NCBI GenBank assembly: GCA_011109175.1
Contig: RDEW01000020.1
Span: forward strand, 557,273-621,272
Reading direction: 5' to 3'
Source: Dicyema japonicum
Taxonomy: Eukaryota; Dicyemida; Rhombozoa; Dicyemidae
Length of the DNA: 64,000 nucleotides
Position numbers and translations under genes: made by a program. The notes under the pieces were generated by a model, which was not told where the DNA came from, ran no database searches, and worked only from the letters and a program-made list of their open reading frames with translations. The number at the start of each line of letters is the position of its first letter. Position 1 is the stretch's first letter. This document shows positions 21,640 through 33,859 of this stretch, piece by piece.

Positions 21640-22020
21640 TATTAGCCCCGTGCCGCCATGTGGTGCTTCGTGGCTAATTGATTGAAGTTTCTGTTTTGTT
21701 CGTCTATTCCTAATTCACTTAATTAACGTGCGTCATGTGGTTCGCCTTGTCTGGTGGCGTCAGATACAAGTCAAAATGTATCCAAAAAGAACCATTTGTC
21801 AACGACCATCCAGAGGAGTTCCCCCTGGACTGCTCTTCCTACACATCCGGGTACTTTTCCGGTGGAGACTCGTCATGTCAGGAGAATGCGCAGGAACTCA
21901 GTCGGAACACTGAGAAAAGATGCGGAGCTGTTGAAGGAGGTTGGGATCACCTGAAATTTTTATTTATTTGTATATGACGGTGGTTTTGGTTCAATAAATT
22001 TAATTTAATCTTATTTTTAC
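21640..22020 (+). repeat. S1/S2 SINE-like repeat with LINE-A-like 3' tail
   Basis: The 5' part GCCATGTGGTGCTTCGTGGC with ATTGATTGAAGTTTCTG matches the S1 head at 4020-4060. From GTGCGTCATGTGGTTC on it matches the copy at 36590-36800 (TCTGGTGGCG, ATCCAAAAAG, TCAACGACCATCCAGA, CCTGGACTGC). The end GGGATCACCTGAAATTTTT...ATGACGGTGGTTTTGGTTC, then AATAAATTTAATTT, resembles LINE-A 3' tails (51527-51590, 53470-53520 reversed). A short open frame inside (21735-21977) is not conserved in the second copy. Confidence 0.7.
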
Positions 22021-22413
22021 CCCTATCTGTAACATGCCCATACATGTTCTATTCTAATGTCTTCTAAAAGGTAATTTGTACATTATTCGTGTTATTACAA
22101 ATTCACATTTTTTCATTTAAATTGCTTATAAAATCCCTCAGAGTTAATTTAGTTTTCATTATTCTTTTATGTTCACTATGTACACGTTTATAAGCAAATA
22201 ATATATACTAATAGCATCATCTTAATTATTTATTTTACATTAACAAAAGAATATAGAACAAATCAATTATAATTTGATTTATGGGGTAATGCACCAATTG
22301 ATCACTATTATGTAAACAATTTTATGGTTGATTAAATAATATATTTCCATTAAATGTTATTGTAAGCACTAAAGACACTACTAAATTCAAATATACTTAA
22401 TATCCAAGACAAC

Positions 22414-25356
22414 ATGCAGACATATAATGACTGCAGAGATAAACTAAATTCAATATTGACTGACATACATTGTGACTTGTACAATTATGATAATCAGAGT
22501 AAAGTTTACGGTGTTTATATTTGTGATTATTGTAGATGTACATGAATTTAATATTGAGGGCATTAAAGGACTATGTAATGAAGTAGATTACTCCCACAGT
22601 GATACAGTGGGGGATAATGATATTTCCAGTTTGTTATCAAGTTTTATATTTATCTAATAGTAGAGGAAAGTGATAGAGCCGATAAATATAAAAACAAATG
22701 CAGGGAACTGAGTGACAGATTAAGGGTCTCCAAGGCCAGTCAAAGCAAGGATCGTAAAGTACAGAATAGTCTCATAGGGAATATATCAGAAATACTCAAA
22801 TTGGTGGAAAGTAACTACGAGAATTATAATAAACAAATTAAAAAAGTATTTCCAAACTAAAACAAAGTACGAGAATGACACAAATGAGTATCATACACAA
22901 CTTGTAAATACACAGGATAAGCTGAACAAAGTGGTGGAGGAAAGTGATGACCGACTGAATGAAATAACCCGTCTTACTGAAGGAGAATGTGTATTTACTA
23001 GTAATATGAGTTAGTCACCAAAGGGAAGAGTTGACTCAGTTTTACAATACAAACAGACAACTCTCACTAAAATGTAGAGAGAATGAAGGTAGCATTAAAT
23101 AGTGACAATTAGTGCTATTAAGAGAACAAGTGGGATGTCAACAGAACACGGAAAACGAGGAAAATGACCAACTAAAACAGGAAATAAGGGAAAGTTATAA
23201 TACTATTGATTCTCTAAGGAGTAATGTATGCTTAGTATTTATTAAGATTCAAACTAAATGCGACCAACTCAATATTCTCAAGAGACAGAAGGGGGACGCT
23301 GATAAATTATCACACCAATATAGACTTAAAGTGGAAGAATTGGTAGAACAGATCAACTCACTAACCCACGTGGGATATCATTAATATTAATAGGAAAACG
23401 AAAAGTTGAAACTGGAAAAGACAGAATGTGTGAGGATCAAGAGGTCAATGTCGACAACCAGGAAAACATATGAGAAGAAACTGATAAAGTCAGAAGAGCA
23501 CATTAATGAAGTAAATTGTGATAATATTAAAGGTTAATCACAAATACGAAAAACAGTCGAAATTACTGGTAAAGAAGGACAAAGAATTATTATTTCTGAA
23601 AAACGAAATCACCAAAAAGACAGAAGAATTGGCTGGGGAGAAACTAAACAAAACAAAAATATACGATTTAATAAAAATTAATGAAAAAAATATGAAAAAG
23701 ATTGAAAAGACAGAGAAAATAAAGCAGAATATATTGGAAATAACAGATCAGCTGAATCATGTTCAAAATGAATTGTGTTTTTACAAGGATAAAACAGATA
23801 ATCAGCATAAATTTGTGAGTACTCCATTCTGACTGACAGATTGAGAATTATGAGGATTTGATTGGCAAATTAAAGGACAAAATAGACTCTGAGGAATCCA
23901 GGAATATAGAATTAGGGCTAAAACTGGATGAACAGACAAAACAACTGCACCACACTGAATGTCTAAATAATCAACTAGAAACGACAGTAAACACAAATTA
24001 TGATATTTAGTTGACTGAGAGAACTTCCACGTGTGAGAGATTGGGACAGGAGTTATTAGAGGTTAGAAGGGATAACGAGGATGTAATGACTTGTCTAAAA
24101 GAAGAGTTGACTTGTAGAATGGAAGAACTGGAGTGAATATAATAATGATTGCTAATAGGAAATGTAAATGTGATAAGAACGACATTCAACTAAGTTTAAT
24201 AAATATTACAAATGAAAATGAAGAGTCACAAAAACAAATAAATCAATTACGACAATCTGAAACAGATTTATCACAGTCACTTGAATACTCACAACAGAAG
24301 ACAGCCCACGTGCAAAATCTCTGTATTTAATTATTATTATGTGAGTATTAAACATCCAACAAAGAGTTACTGACATTGAGAATGACCTTTGGAGGAGTGA
24401 ACAAGACCGACTCAACTTGTCACGGAGGGAAGAAGATCTAATAGTAAAGTCAAGTCAATAATATATAGAACAATGCTATGATAATGGAAAGACAAACCAA
24501 ACACCTAGAAAGCATAATTGATGAGTTTAATACTAAGTGTTCCGCACTTGAGAATCAAAAATCAACATTGGAGAGTAAACTCAGGTATAACAAATATGTC
24601 AATTATAGATATAAGAGTGAGAGGGCTAATATATGTGATAAGATAGAAAGGGAGTATTTGGAAGCACTAAACAACAATAGGAATGAATTGAAAGACAAGT
24701 CGGCTGCGATAAAAGATTTAACAGAAACTCTGAATTCGTTTCGCGGGGACTTTTTGTCTCAGTTAAGAGATTTGAATAATACAGTTTCACGACAGAAGAA
24801 TCGAAGTTCAGAGATTTCCAATCAAGTGGTTATTGTGATTTAACGTAGATAATAGAAATGAAAAACAACATAAAGACACGTGACTCAAGAATAAAATCTC
24901 TCGAGGAGGCCAATTCAAATCTTCGGAATCGATTTGATCATCTGCATTCTCAGATGAGTTGTGAGAAAGTGGGATATGAGAATGTATAATTCAATAATAT
25001 TATATTCTCAGAATTTGAAGGCAGTTCAGAATAATTATGAAAAACAGAAAAGACAAAATGACTTGTTGAATACAAAGAATCGAGACTTGGAGAATGAACG
25101 AATGGAATTGGAGTCGACCGTCAACTCAATGAACGAGAAGCTGAGACGAGTAATGAAGGACTTTGGGAAGATGTCTCATCAATTTGAGAGGACGTTGTTT
25201 AAGAAACGAGTATTTTATTATTAAACGTTAGAATTGTGAGAGTATATTAAGGAGAATGAGAAGTGACTCTGTAATGGGTAATTTTATATTTAGAATGATT
25301 TGGTGGGGGATTTGGAGGCGAGGATTGATAGTTATTTGGAATCAGAGAGTACATGA
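22414..25356 (+). CDS. Long coiled-coil protein, many mini-introns
   Basis: About 17 exons joined by introns of 20-28 nt give one continuous frame of roughly 850 residues from ATG 22414 to TGA 25354. Clear GT...AG introns include 22511-22535, 22641-22660, 22846-22867, 22989-23010, 23089-23112, 23226-23246, 23370-23393, 23511-23532 and 23815-23839; most contain stops or shift the frame, so splicing is required. Apart from the first 60 residues the protein is almost wholly heptad-like and Glu/Lys/Gln/Asn-rich (LKQEIRESYNTIDSLRSN, LESTVNSMNEKLRRVMKDF), so a rod-shaped dimer is expected: myosin-tail, centrosomal, ciliary-rootlet or golgin type. No head domain or diagnostic motif seen, so no function is assigned. 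The C-terminus after 25200 includes two further introns. The start is the first ATG before an unbroken exon; an upstream exon cannot be excluded. Confidence 0.85.
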
Positions 25357-26340
25357 GTTAACCAAAATAACAAATTTAACCAAAGTGCCTTATTTTGTAA
25401 CAAATGACTTATTATTAACTCAAGAACACCAATTGTTAATTTAATTACTTGATCTCGAAGGCCTCTTTCAGATTTCTCATTTTCTCGTGCGCCTTCTGGA
25501 TCCAACACAACTTCTCTGTGGGCAGGGTGGTTTAGAGATAAGGAATTGGAGATGAGTGATGTATTCCCTTTTCATAAGACACGTAGTGGCTGTGTATTGT
25601 TGTGAGTCGCACTGCCTACACAGGGTAGCAAATCCAAGTAATTATTTATAAACTTGCTAATAAATTTGAAATTTAATGTTTAAGTCGTTAATTTAATTGT
25701 AGTAACATTATCATCAATAATTCTAACAATATCAGATTGTATAAAAATTATAATAGTATTTTCTTTAAATTTTTATTTTGTATATTATCTGATCCCTCCT
25801 TTTCAAATAAGCATTTGATATGAGTTTTTACGTGTTGTAATTGGCATAATTTACTACTGTGTTAGTGAATAATATTCATTAAGTGGGTCAAACATAAAAA
25901 CATATCTTTATAAAAAACATCTCTTATTGGGAAAACTATCGGCATTTTATCTATTCTATCCTTTTATCAAGCATATCGCAAATTGAGATGTTTTGTTATT
26001 AAAGTCATGAACATTTACTAAGTTCTAACTATTTATCCTTGTAGACTGTGTTCTTCTTACGATAGCAATAGAAGTCGATTGAAAGTGCCAGTTGGTTTAG
26101 TGGCTATCATGACTTCTGTGTGGCCAAACATCTAGGAATCTGAAGAAAATAAAAAGATTTATGCATACCTCTCTAATTGTCTCGACGGCAAATCGCACGG
26201 TACATAAACTGATTGAGGAACCATTGGTATTTCTTTATTTTAGTCTCCACTTTTATTAAATGGATAGTGCCTTTACGAGGGGATATGACTAAAATACATT
26301 TCTAATAACACAATGAATATGGTCATTTGATTAATTACAA
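25357..26340. other. Intergenic, no gene seen
   Basis: AT-rich sequence between the coiled-coil gene and the aminotransferase gene. No repeat or exon identified. Confidence 0.4.
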
Positions 26341-26357
26341 TTAAAATATTTATTAGG

Positions 26358-26366
26358 AAACCACAA
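26358..26366 (+). promoter_or_regulatory. AAACCACAA element upstream of the aminotransferase
   Basis: AAACCACAA lies 20 nt upstream of ATG 26387, followed by AACCTATAAATTAAAATAAA. Shared with three other gene starts in the window. Confidence 0.4.
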
Positions 26367-26386
26367 AACCTATAAATTAAAATAAA

Positions 26387-27835
26387 ATGACAAATAGAAA
26401 CACGAAAATGAATGGTAATACAAATGAAGAAATGACTAATAATCGCACAGACAATGGAGACATGGACAATAATCAAACAAATACTGCACCTTTGTCAATG
26501 TTTGAAATTGTCAAAATGTTTGAAAATGACCCGAGTGAGAAGAAACAGAATCTAATACTTGGAGGTAGTATGGTAGTGCATATTTAGTATGTATTGATGA
26601 CAATAAGAGGGTATACAAGTTTAGAGTTATTCAACAAGTCGCAGAAATGCTAGTAAACAGTGGGACCTTAAGTCACGAGTATACAACACTGACTGGTCTT
26701 CCTGGACTCGCTCCTTTGGCAATGAGGATTGTTTTTGGTGAAGATAGTCAAATTTTGGACAAAGTATGATTTTAAATCACAAACAGGTTGTTGCATTCCA
26801 AACTTGTGGAGCAACTGGGGCTCTCTCGTTGGGAGGGAGTTTACTGTCGAGATATTTCAAGAGAAATAAGCTTTATATTCCTGCTCAGACATGGGGTCAG
26901 TCATTATGACGTATTTTAGAGCAACATGTTGAAATATTTAATAATGTTAATTTGAAGTACAGAGATATAGATACTACAACTCAAAGAAACAAAAAATTGA
27001 CTTTGAAGGACTGATGGAAGATTTGAGAGTAATGTTTTGTTTTCATGGAGAATGCTGATGCTAACTCAGTGGTAATCCTACATGCTAACTGCCACAACCC
27101 AACAGGAGGAATTCTCTCTCAGGATCAGTGGAGACAAATTATGTGTTTACTACAGGTTTGGTGGATTTGATAGCAGTAGGAACGAAATTTATTCCCATTT
27201 TTGGATAACGCCTATCAGGGACTCGGAAGGGATCTAGTCACAGATAGATGGTCAATCAGACTTTTGCAGAAGCTGGGATGGAGTTTATGGTCACTCAGAC
27301 CTTTTCTAAGAACTTTGGTCTATATGGTTTGATATTGTAATTTATGATTAGGGGAAAGAGTGGGCTTCATTTATGGAGTATTTAACGATCCAGCCACACG
27401 AAAAGACGTAATTGATCAATTCGAGTATTACGGGACAAACACATTCTTAATGACCCCAGCCTTTGGGTCAAAGTTGGTGTACGAAATACTGAGAAGTGAA
27501 AAATATAGAGACGACTGGTTATCGACGTATTAATGGATAGGACTAATGAACTTTACCAATATAACGATAGAATGGCTAAAATAAAAGAAGCCATAAAAAC
27601 AAATTTAGAACAAAAGGTGAGTGGAAGAGATTTCAGTTTCCTGGTGGATAATGAGGGATTGTTTGCTTGGTTTGACTTTACTGGTAATGAAAGTAATAAT
27701 ATTAAAGGAAATGAGGCCGAAAAATTAAGGAATGAGTACCACGTGTATGTTCTCCCTAATGGACGAGTTAATCTGAGTGGACTTGGTTTGGCTGACATTG
27801 AATACTTTACTGATGCAATGGCAGCTGTCCTTTAA
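26387..27835 (+). CDS. GOT1: Aspartate aminotransferase (PLP-dependent), with frame breaks
   Basis: Class I aminotransferase interconverting aspartate/2-oxoglutarate and oxaloacetate/glutamate. Exons 26387-26564, 26588-26763, 26787-26895, 26920-27028, 27051-27155, 27180-27326, 27352-27835; six GT...AG introns of 22-25 nt. Landmarks: TTLTGLPGLAPLAMRIVFG, TCGATGALSLGG (PLP-phosphate), PAQTWEQH, VVILHANCHNPTGG, FPFLDNAYQGLGRD, TQTFSKNFGLYGERVG with the Schiff-base Lys, and C-terminal YVLPNGRVNLSGL. About 436 residues; residues 1-36 are an Asn/Thr/Met-rich extension without an obvious mitochondrial presequence, so probably cytosolic. Three positions each lack one base relative to the family frame: about 26951-26955, 27262-27265 and 27528-27533, all at T runs. 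Either assembly undercalls or a young pseudogene. Confidence 0.9.
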
Positions 27836-27839
27836 TTCA

Positions 27840-29045
27840 CTAACATCCGTTATTTGACTCGATTATTAATATTACATTATTAATGGGAGTTTTCACTTGG
27901 AGTGAAAATATTAGTATACTATTCGTAAGTGATCATAGAGAATGTTATGATTTACATTCGATTATAAATTATTCATATTTAATAGTGAGGGAAATGTTTA
28001 GTATGGATTTGGTGTATATTATGAGATTAAAGAAGTCTGTAATACAATTTAGTGGTGAAAATCATAATTTACTCATAGTGCATGTATTAACTATCAAAAA
28101 CTTCAAATTATACAATAATTATATCAATTGTTGTGTATGACAGACTGCTTTGGTAGTCAATAATACTTTAATTCAACACAACTAAATACAACAGTAGTTG
28201 GACATACAGGAATTAATTATGACAAAACAATAACTAAATAATCTTCATGTCTAATTGAAAATTGATTGTGAGTATTGAAAATAGTAGAGTCTTGTTAGGT
28301 TACGAAAGTTACTTCCAAAGATATATACAATAGTAAATAAATGATTGTAAGACGCTGAGCCATATCCATTCAATGGAGTCTCGAGTTTGCTTAGTTAATC
28401 CTAAAAGATAGTGGTGACATGACTGTGACACTGAATATTAAATTATTGACTTTTGGTCAATTTAAACAATTTTTACATATAAAGATTATTCTATGATAAT
28501 ATTAAAAATTAACTATTCTCAATAATCCGGATGCCCATACTAGAATCCCATTCTGGAGAAGAGACAGTCCAACCTCCACGGACTTATCATTGTGTACTCC
28601 CTCTCTGGGTATCTCTCATGGGATGTTCGTTATGTTTTTTTCGTTATGTTTTTCAGTCTCCGGCTCGAAGTTTAGAACTATTCGAAGGAGAATGTTTGTG
28701 GACAGTTGTTTATTGGCTTAGCTGTTGAAGACTTCCTATTGACAAGGCACACAGATATTAACCTCAATAACCTGACAAGGCACACAGATTAATCATTAAT
28801 GATATTCACAATTCTACTTTATGCGGTTTTTGGGAAAACAATTTATTAACGAAAAAATTAAATAATTTAGCTTTTGCAGATAGGATTGCGTGTAAGTTTC
28901 CACGTAATACGACAATCCCGACTCGTTGCCTTAGTCAGAACGATTGTGTGTTTCTTTTTTTCGGCCTGCTAGTTTCCCTTCTATTTCTTTCAGAAAGACC
29001 GCAGTGTTGTATTAAAAATAAACCTTTCAAGAGAAATCAAACCTT
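27840..29045. other. Intergenic, no supported gene
   Basis: AT-rich. Open frames at 27883-28140 and 28531-28728 lack family features, mini-intron context or biased composition, and are treated as chance. Confidence 0.35.
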
Positions 29046-29049
29046 GATT

Positions 29050-30990
29050 CGAATCAGCCATAATAATACCAAAGATTACGGTAACATCAAACTAACTAAT
29101 CATGTGATCCCAGCACGCTCTCGACGATCCTCCTCGACCCCAAACAAACATGTATTGGCCGAATAACTGGATCTTCGAAGACACGATGGCACGTTCCTCA
29201 GGTACTTACGTATTAGGGATTCCAACGGTATTGGAAACTGGGACTTTCCAGAAATCCAGCGTTCCATAATTTTAGAAGCTTTTTTTCGGCTAGCCTCGAT
29301 CTTAAAAAAAATTTGTCCAAGAAATGAATGGACCCCAGATGCCACATGCATAATAAATGCAAGGTCAATGAATTTGGTTGTAAATAGAATTCAGGATAGG
29401 GCTATTTCCTATTTTCCATAATCCATATAGACATTTCAAAACGTTAATTTTTCAAAATTTGTATTTATATTTAAAACATGGGGAGAATGGTGATAACATC
29501 ATTGTTAGTTTTCAAATATGACCGTTCGTCTTCTCAGTCTATTGTCGGATATAAAGAGAGTTGTGAAGGACTATTCAGTGCTGGAGACAGACGGTTCTTC
29601 AGCAATCATTCTTTAAGATATTGAAATGGATGTCCAGATCGCAGTAAATATGAGCATGTCGTCGGCATAAGTGAGAAGAATATCGTTTTCTGTTTCTGTG
29701 TAGAGAGATCGGCCATGAATTGGTTGAATAACAAATGAGACAAAGGGGGTCCTTTAGGAACACCATTCGGGAGAAGCCTGGAAATAGATTTTGAATGCCC
29801 AAAGCAGATATGTCCTCCAACCTTTAAAAAAGTAGCTAGCTAGAGTTTAAGCTTTCCATGAATTTTTGTTTTGAAAATGTTCCAAGTAATAACCTTCCTT
29901 GACAGAGTTTGAAGCTTTATGGACGTCTATAGAGAGTCTTCACGTGTCCCGGCTTGTGAAAAAAACCATATCGTATAAAGTTAGTCAAGGCTGACCCTGG
30001 GTCGAAGTAAACCTCTCTTCTTTAAAACCATGTTGAAATCACAAGTGCGGGAGGAAATCAGCTTTTCCAGGATTTTCGACAACGAACACAATAACGTAAC
30101 CGGTCTGTATGAAGCCGGATCCTTCTTCATTTTTTCTGGTTTATAGTTGTACGGAGGTGTGCAAGCTTCCATAAGGTTGGAATAGAATTTTTGTTAATAG
30201 AGTGGATGCATATCCACGTCAAGCATAATCCCCAAGATTATTTAGGAAAAATTTCCAGTATACAAGTTTATAGTTTAATTGCTCTGAAACCTCATCTCAG
30301 TTAAGGTTTCTCATGATCTTCAGAAGAAAGGGATTGTGATCACCTCTTGAGTTTCAAGTGACTGACCAGGTCAATATTGTCGCCATTCCAGGAGAACAAA
30401 GTAATGTCTGGAGAAGTTAGTTGGTCTGACTCCCTGAGGGGGTTCTCGTATGTTTTGATGGGTCATTCATAACCGTGAAAGGACCTGTCTGTGATAGTAA
30501 TTTCCCCTTTGTATCGTATGGTTGATTTGCCAGCCATAGCTCCCAAGATATTCTTGGCCACTAAGTGATATCCACACATTTAAGGTCTTTCTGATATAAA
30601 GTGAGGAGATCACTATATGCTTCTTCCGGTTAGTCCGTATTGACTGGTATCCAGGAAATAGCGGAGTAGGACTGTTAATGGGGGTTTCGTCTTTTGAATC
30701 AAAGCCACATCGATCTTCAACTCATCCAGGAAAAAAATTAGTTCCACAGTTGTGCCTCTTATCCCATTGAAGTTTAACTGTAGAACCGTGGTCCATCCAT
30801 TGCGATGGGCTCTTGGTTTCTTCCAGGTAGTTAAAATTGAAAGCGTGTGCTTGGGAGAAAGTATCTTAAGATGTAAATGTTTAATGGTTTTCTTTGGAGA
30901 AACATTAAGTGCCCTCCGGGCATTACCAATATTTACAGAATTGGTGAACCACATAATATTATTATTGTCGACACCTCCGGGACGCATTTA
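29050..30990 (-). mobile_element. LINE-A, nearly full-length but internally shortened relic
   Basis: Minus-strand non-LTR element. The 5' end (30987-30613) has the start of an endonuclease: LQLNFNGIRGTTVELIFFLD and LKIDVALIQKTKP. RT begins near 30140 with KKDPASYRPVTLLCSLSKIL; near 29760-29680 the frame reads PKGPPLSHLLFNQF, and around 29680-29640 a degenerate ADDMLI catalytic block. The C-terminus and the 3' tail (29115-29050, GGGATCACATGATTAGTTAG then TTACCGTAATCTTTGG) close it. The total is about 1.9 kb, much less than a complete element, so deletions have occurred. Stops throughout. Confidence 0.75.
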
Positions 30991-30994
30991 AAAA

Positions 30995-31485
30995 GCATAG
31001 ATAAAGGTTACCTCTAACGGTGTGTATGGAGTGCGTAATGTCATGGATTGTAAACAAACAATAATCAAAAGTCTTCGTCTGTAGGAGGAGAGTCCAAGTC
31101 GTGAGAGTAGTTGTGTTACGAGAATCCTCAAAATAAGGATTTCCCGATCAATTTCATATTTTCACTGACCAATATTAGACTTGTATCGACCAATATTAAA
31201 ATTAATATATGTTGACTGAATGACGACTAAATAAGATTAGAATCCACCATAATGAAGGTATTAGAACTGCAATAGCTTAAAGTGTATAGGTTATCTGTCA
31301 CTTTTTTTTAATTGATCGTTTAAATGAATGATTTTTATGTGAGACAGTGTTATTTGTTGCCAATTGTAATGTGGTTGTTAATAGTCTGAGAATATATAGC
31401 AAAAAAGGTAGTGTAGCATATTGATTATATAATAGTACATGTTACTATGGTTGTGACTATAAATATTATAGAGATTGTGATTAAT
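30995..31485. other. Intergenic, no gene seen
   Basis: AT-rich sequence between a LINE and the gene at 31488; no named feature. Confidence 0.35.
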
Positions 31486-31487
31486 GA

Positions 31488-32356
31488 ATGAGTATTCATT
31501 ATAATCAAGTAAGACTATTAATATTATGAGACTGCTGAGAACATCTCACTCAGAAAGAAACTGAATGAAGCCCACGAAATAATACACGTGTATTGTAGAC
31601 ATTACTTATAGAAACAAAAGGTAAAGATAAAAGCATTGGAAATGGGTTTTTGTGGAGGATGTAGTGAAATGAGGGACAAGAGGTTATAGTGTGGGTATAT
31701 TATAGAATATATGGTCTTGAGAACCTCCAAGTCTTATTATTTGTTATAATAGGAAAGGAGGGAGGAACGATTGAAGGAAGAAATAGCAAAATTACGTGAA
31801 AATATAATAATGTTGGAGAAGCAAGTGAATATACGTATAATATTAGAATAATAGTAAAAACAATGATGAGTATTGGTTGAGGAGAAAGTAATGTGTTCTT
31901 AATATTAGTTTTAAATTCATTGAGGAGAAATACAACAACAAAATATTCACTATGCACAACCAATTGAGTAGAATACAAATTGAGAGTGAATATAATCACA
32001 AAAATGTATTATTAGTAATATTTGGTAGTCTAAGATTACAACCAACAAACTAAACACGTGTTGTAATTCCCTGAGTGAGCATAAACAGTTAATTCAACAA
32101 TTAAGGTTGATTGTGTTGTTATTAGATGTGCCAATGGTTTACTCAAGACAATGTTTTATTCGTATTTTGGAATAATGCAGGTTTGTGTGTTATATATTAA
32201 CAGACATTGCTAACAAAGATTAGATTGGTGGTAGTAAAGGATAATCTCCCTAAATATAGTAATGAGTTTGATTGGACATGTTTTTGGGATGAGGACAAAA
32301 TGCCATCATTACGGGAATATATTAATGATAATTTTGAATGGGAACTTTGTGAATGA
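31488..32356 (+). CDS. Unrecognised coiled-coil protein, about 220 residues
   Basis: Gene built from short exons joined by GT...AG introns of 20-25 nt. It starts MSIHYNQ (ATG 31488), then TAENISLRKKLNEAHEIIH, KQKVKIKALEMGFCGGCSEM, ERREERLKEEIAKLRENIIM, and ends FDWTCFWDEDKMPSLREYIN and NDNFEWELCE with stop at 32354. Joining exons removes many stops, and the frame stays consistent over at least eight junctions, so I regard it as real. The N-terminal 120 residues are heptad-like; the C-terminal 60 residues are acidic and Trp-containing, with a globular look. A pair CGGC (perhaps metal-binding) sits in the coil. No family recognised. The minus-strand frame over 31700-31999 is a shadow. Confidence 0.7.
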
Positions 32357-32439
32357 ATATATATTTACTATATAAGGGGTTAGGGCTACATTTATAGTTA
32401 TTAATATACTTATTATCATGCTTATACATAGAATGAACT

Positions 32440-33800
32440 AAGTTAGATCAGAACAACTGGAAATATGAGGAGGGTTAGGAAATTCATAAATATTCTGCCT
32501 GCAGGAAACTAAGATGGCATTGTACGAGGAGCATGAATACTATGTGTTAATGTTGCTTCCTTCGGATTGGTCATGGTCATGGACTTGCTTTACATAAGGA
32601 CATTTTCCCATGCTTGTACAGATACTGCAAAATTAACGACAGCATTTGTGTATTGCAATTAAAAAAGGATCCCAATAAAGAGTCGAGGAGATTGCTACGA
32701 TCATAAATATCTATGCCCACACAATGGTCGTTAATGAGGAATTTGAAAGAACTTGATCAATTCTACGAGGAATTGGGGAAGACAATGACGGAACTTCAAT
32801 CTTCACATCGGCTTCTCTAGAGACTAGAATACGAGGTAGAATATCGAAAAGGAGATGAGTCCTTTATTTGTCGGAACGGAAGAGGAATTATAAACTTTCC
32901 TGGATCGACACTGGCCAACTTCTGCCAAGCATTTAGTCTTCTTTTATGCAACACTTGCTTTCAACACTCCGCTCGTCATAAACTACATGGACTGGAAGAA
33001 TTTGTTCCACGGGGAAATAATAAATATCTTTAATCAAATAGACTACACTATATGCCGCATAGCAGAAAAAGACTCCTATTGTCTTCGAGAGCTAGACTAA
33101 CAGTGCCCACAAGATAGTCACCTTTTTATGAAAACTCCGAAATGAGGAAAGTCCGTGATAGAATACAGAAAATATGATCGAACAGCTATGCATATTCGCA
33201 TAGAAGAGAGAAAATTATCAAATTTCTATTAAGAAGATCATCGACAACATTGAAAAAAAGTCCCCCTTGAAGGCATTTAAACTACCATTAAAGATGGAAT
33301 CTTCTCTACTGCTGATGTCAACGAGTTCAGCACTACACAAAGAAAAAACTGGCCCCGATAACTAAAACATAAAAAAACTCATATAAAGTAAAAAAGAGCG
33401 TATCTCCAGAACCGAATATAGAAACTCAGTAGGAAATACGACATAAAACTGTGGGAAACAAAAATTGCTGAACTATAAAAAATCGAAATCCCTACCAGAA
33501 TGTACAATGCAATGTTGATGATAATTCGCAAGAAGGTAGTAAAAATAATGAAACTGCTGGACGCTAATGGAAAATTTTAATAAACCTCATTGACCAAGTA
33601 GAATACATAGCGACCTACTTTGAAAACCTCCTTAATGTTCACTGAGAAATATAAGATTATGTACATGAACACAACTGGTGCAGTACTTTAAATAAAAGAA
33701 ATCAAAACGCAACTACAATCCTCGGCATAGACTTATCGACACTGCGTCGAGGTCTACTACTAATTAGGCATCTTTTCCTTTTATGATGCGAGCCGTGGAT
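32440..33800 (+). mobile_element. LINE-B endonuclease half, heavily decayed
   Basis: Scraps in the order of the LINE-B endonuclease at 44455-45600: LQETKMALYEEHEYYVLML (32500), ATIINIYAHTMVVNEEFE (compare TIINVYSLTSTNVSKNQTEL), LLLCNTCFQHSARHK (compare LFICNTAFQHAARHI) near 32940, and IFNQIDYTICR near 33030 (compare IYNQIDYILCR). Frames change every 50-100 bp. It continues as even poorer sequence to about 33800. Confidence 0.65.
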
Positions 33801-33859
33801 GTTCATAATACTACGAGTGTGGCATCACCTATCTGACTACGCGGAAAGAGTTTCAATGC

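Noticed and set aside
26951-26972. A 14-nt GT...AG interval in the aminotransferase that would restore frame
   Set aside because: Reading through in the other frame gives EVQRYRYYNSKKQKIDF, which fits the family without any gap, so a one-base loss explains the locus better than a 14-nt intron.
27883-28140. 85-codon open frame after the aminotransferase
   Set aside because: No family features, no intron structure, AT-rich composition; likely chance.
28531-28728. Possible Cys-containing small protein
   Set aside because: No repeat, domain or splice evidence; a chance frame is as likely.
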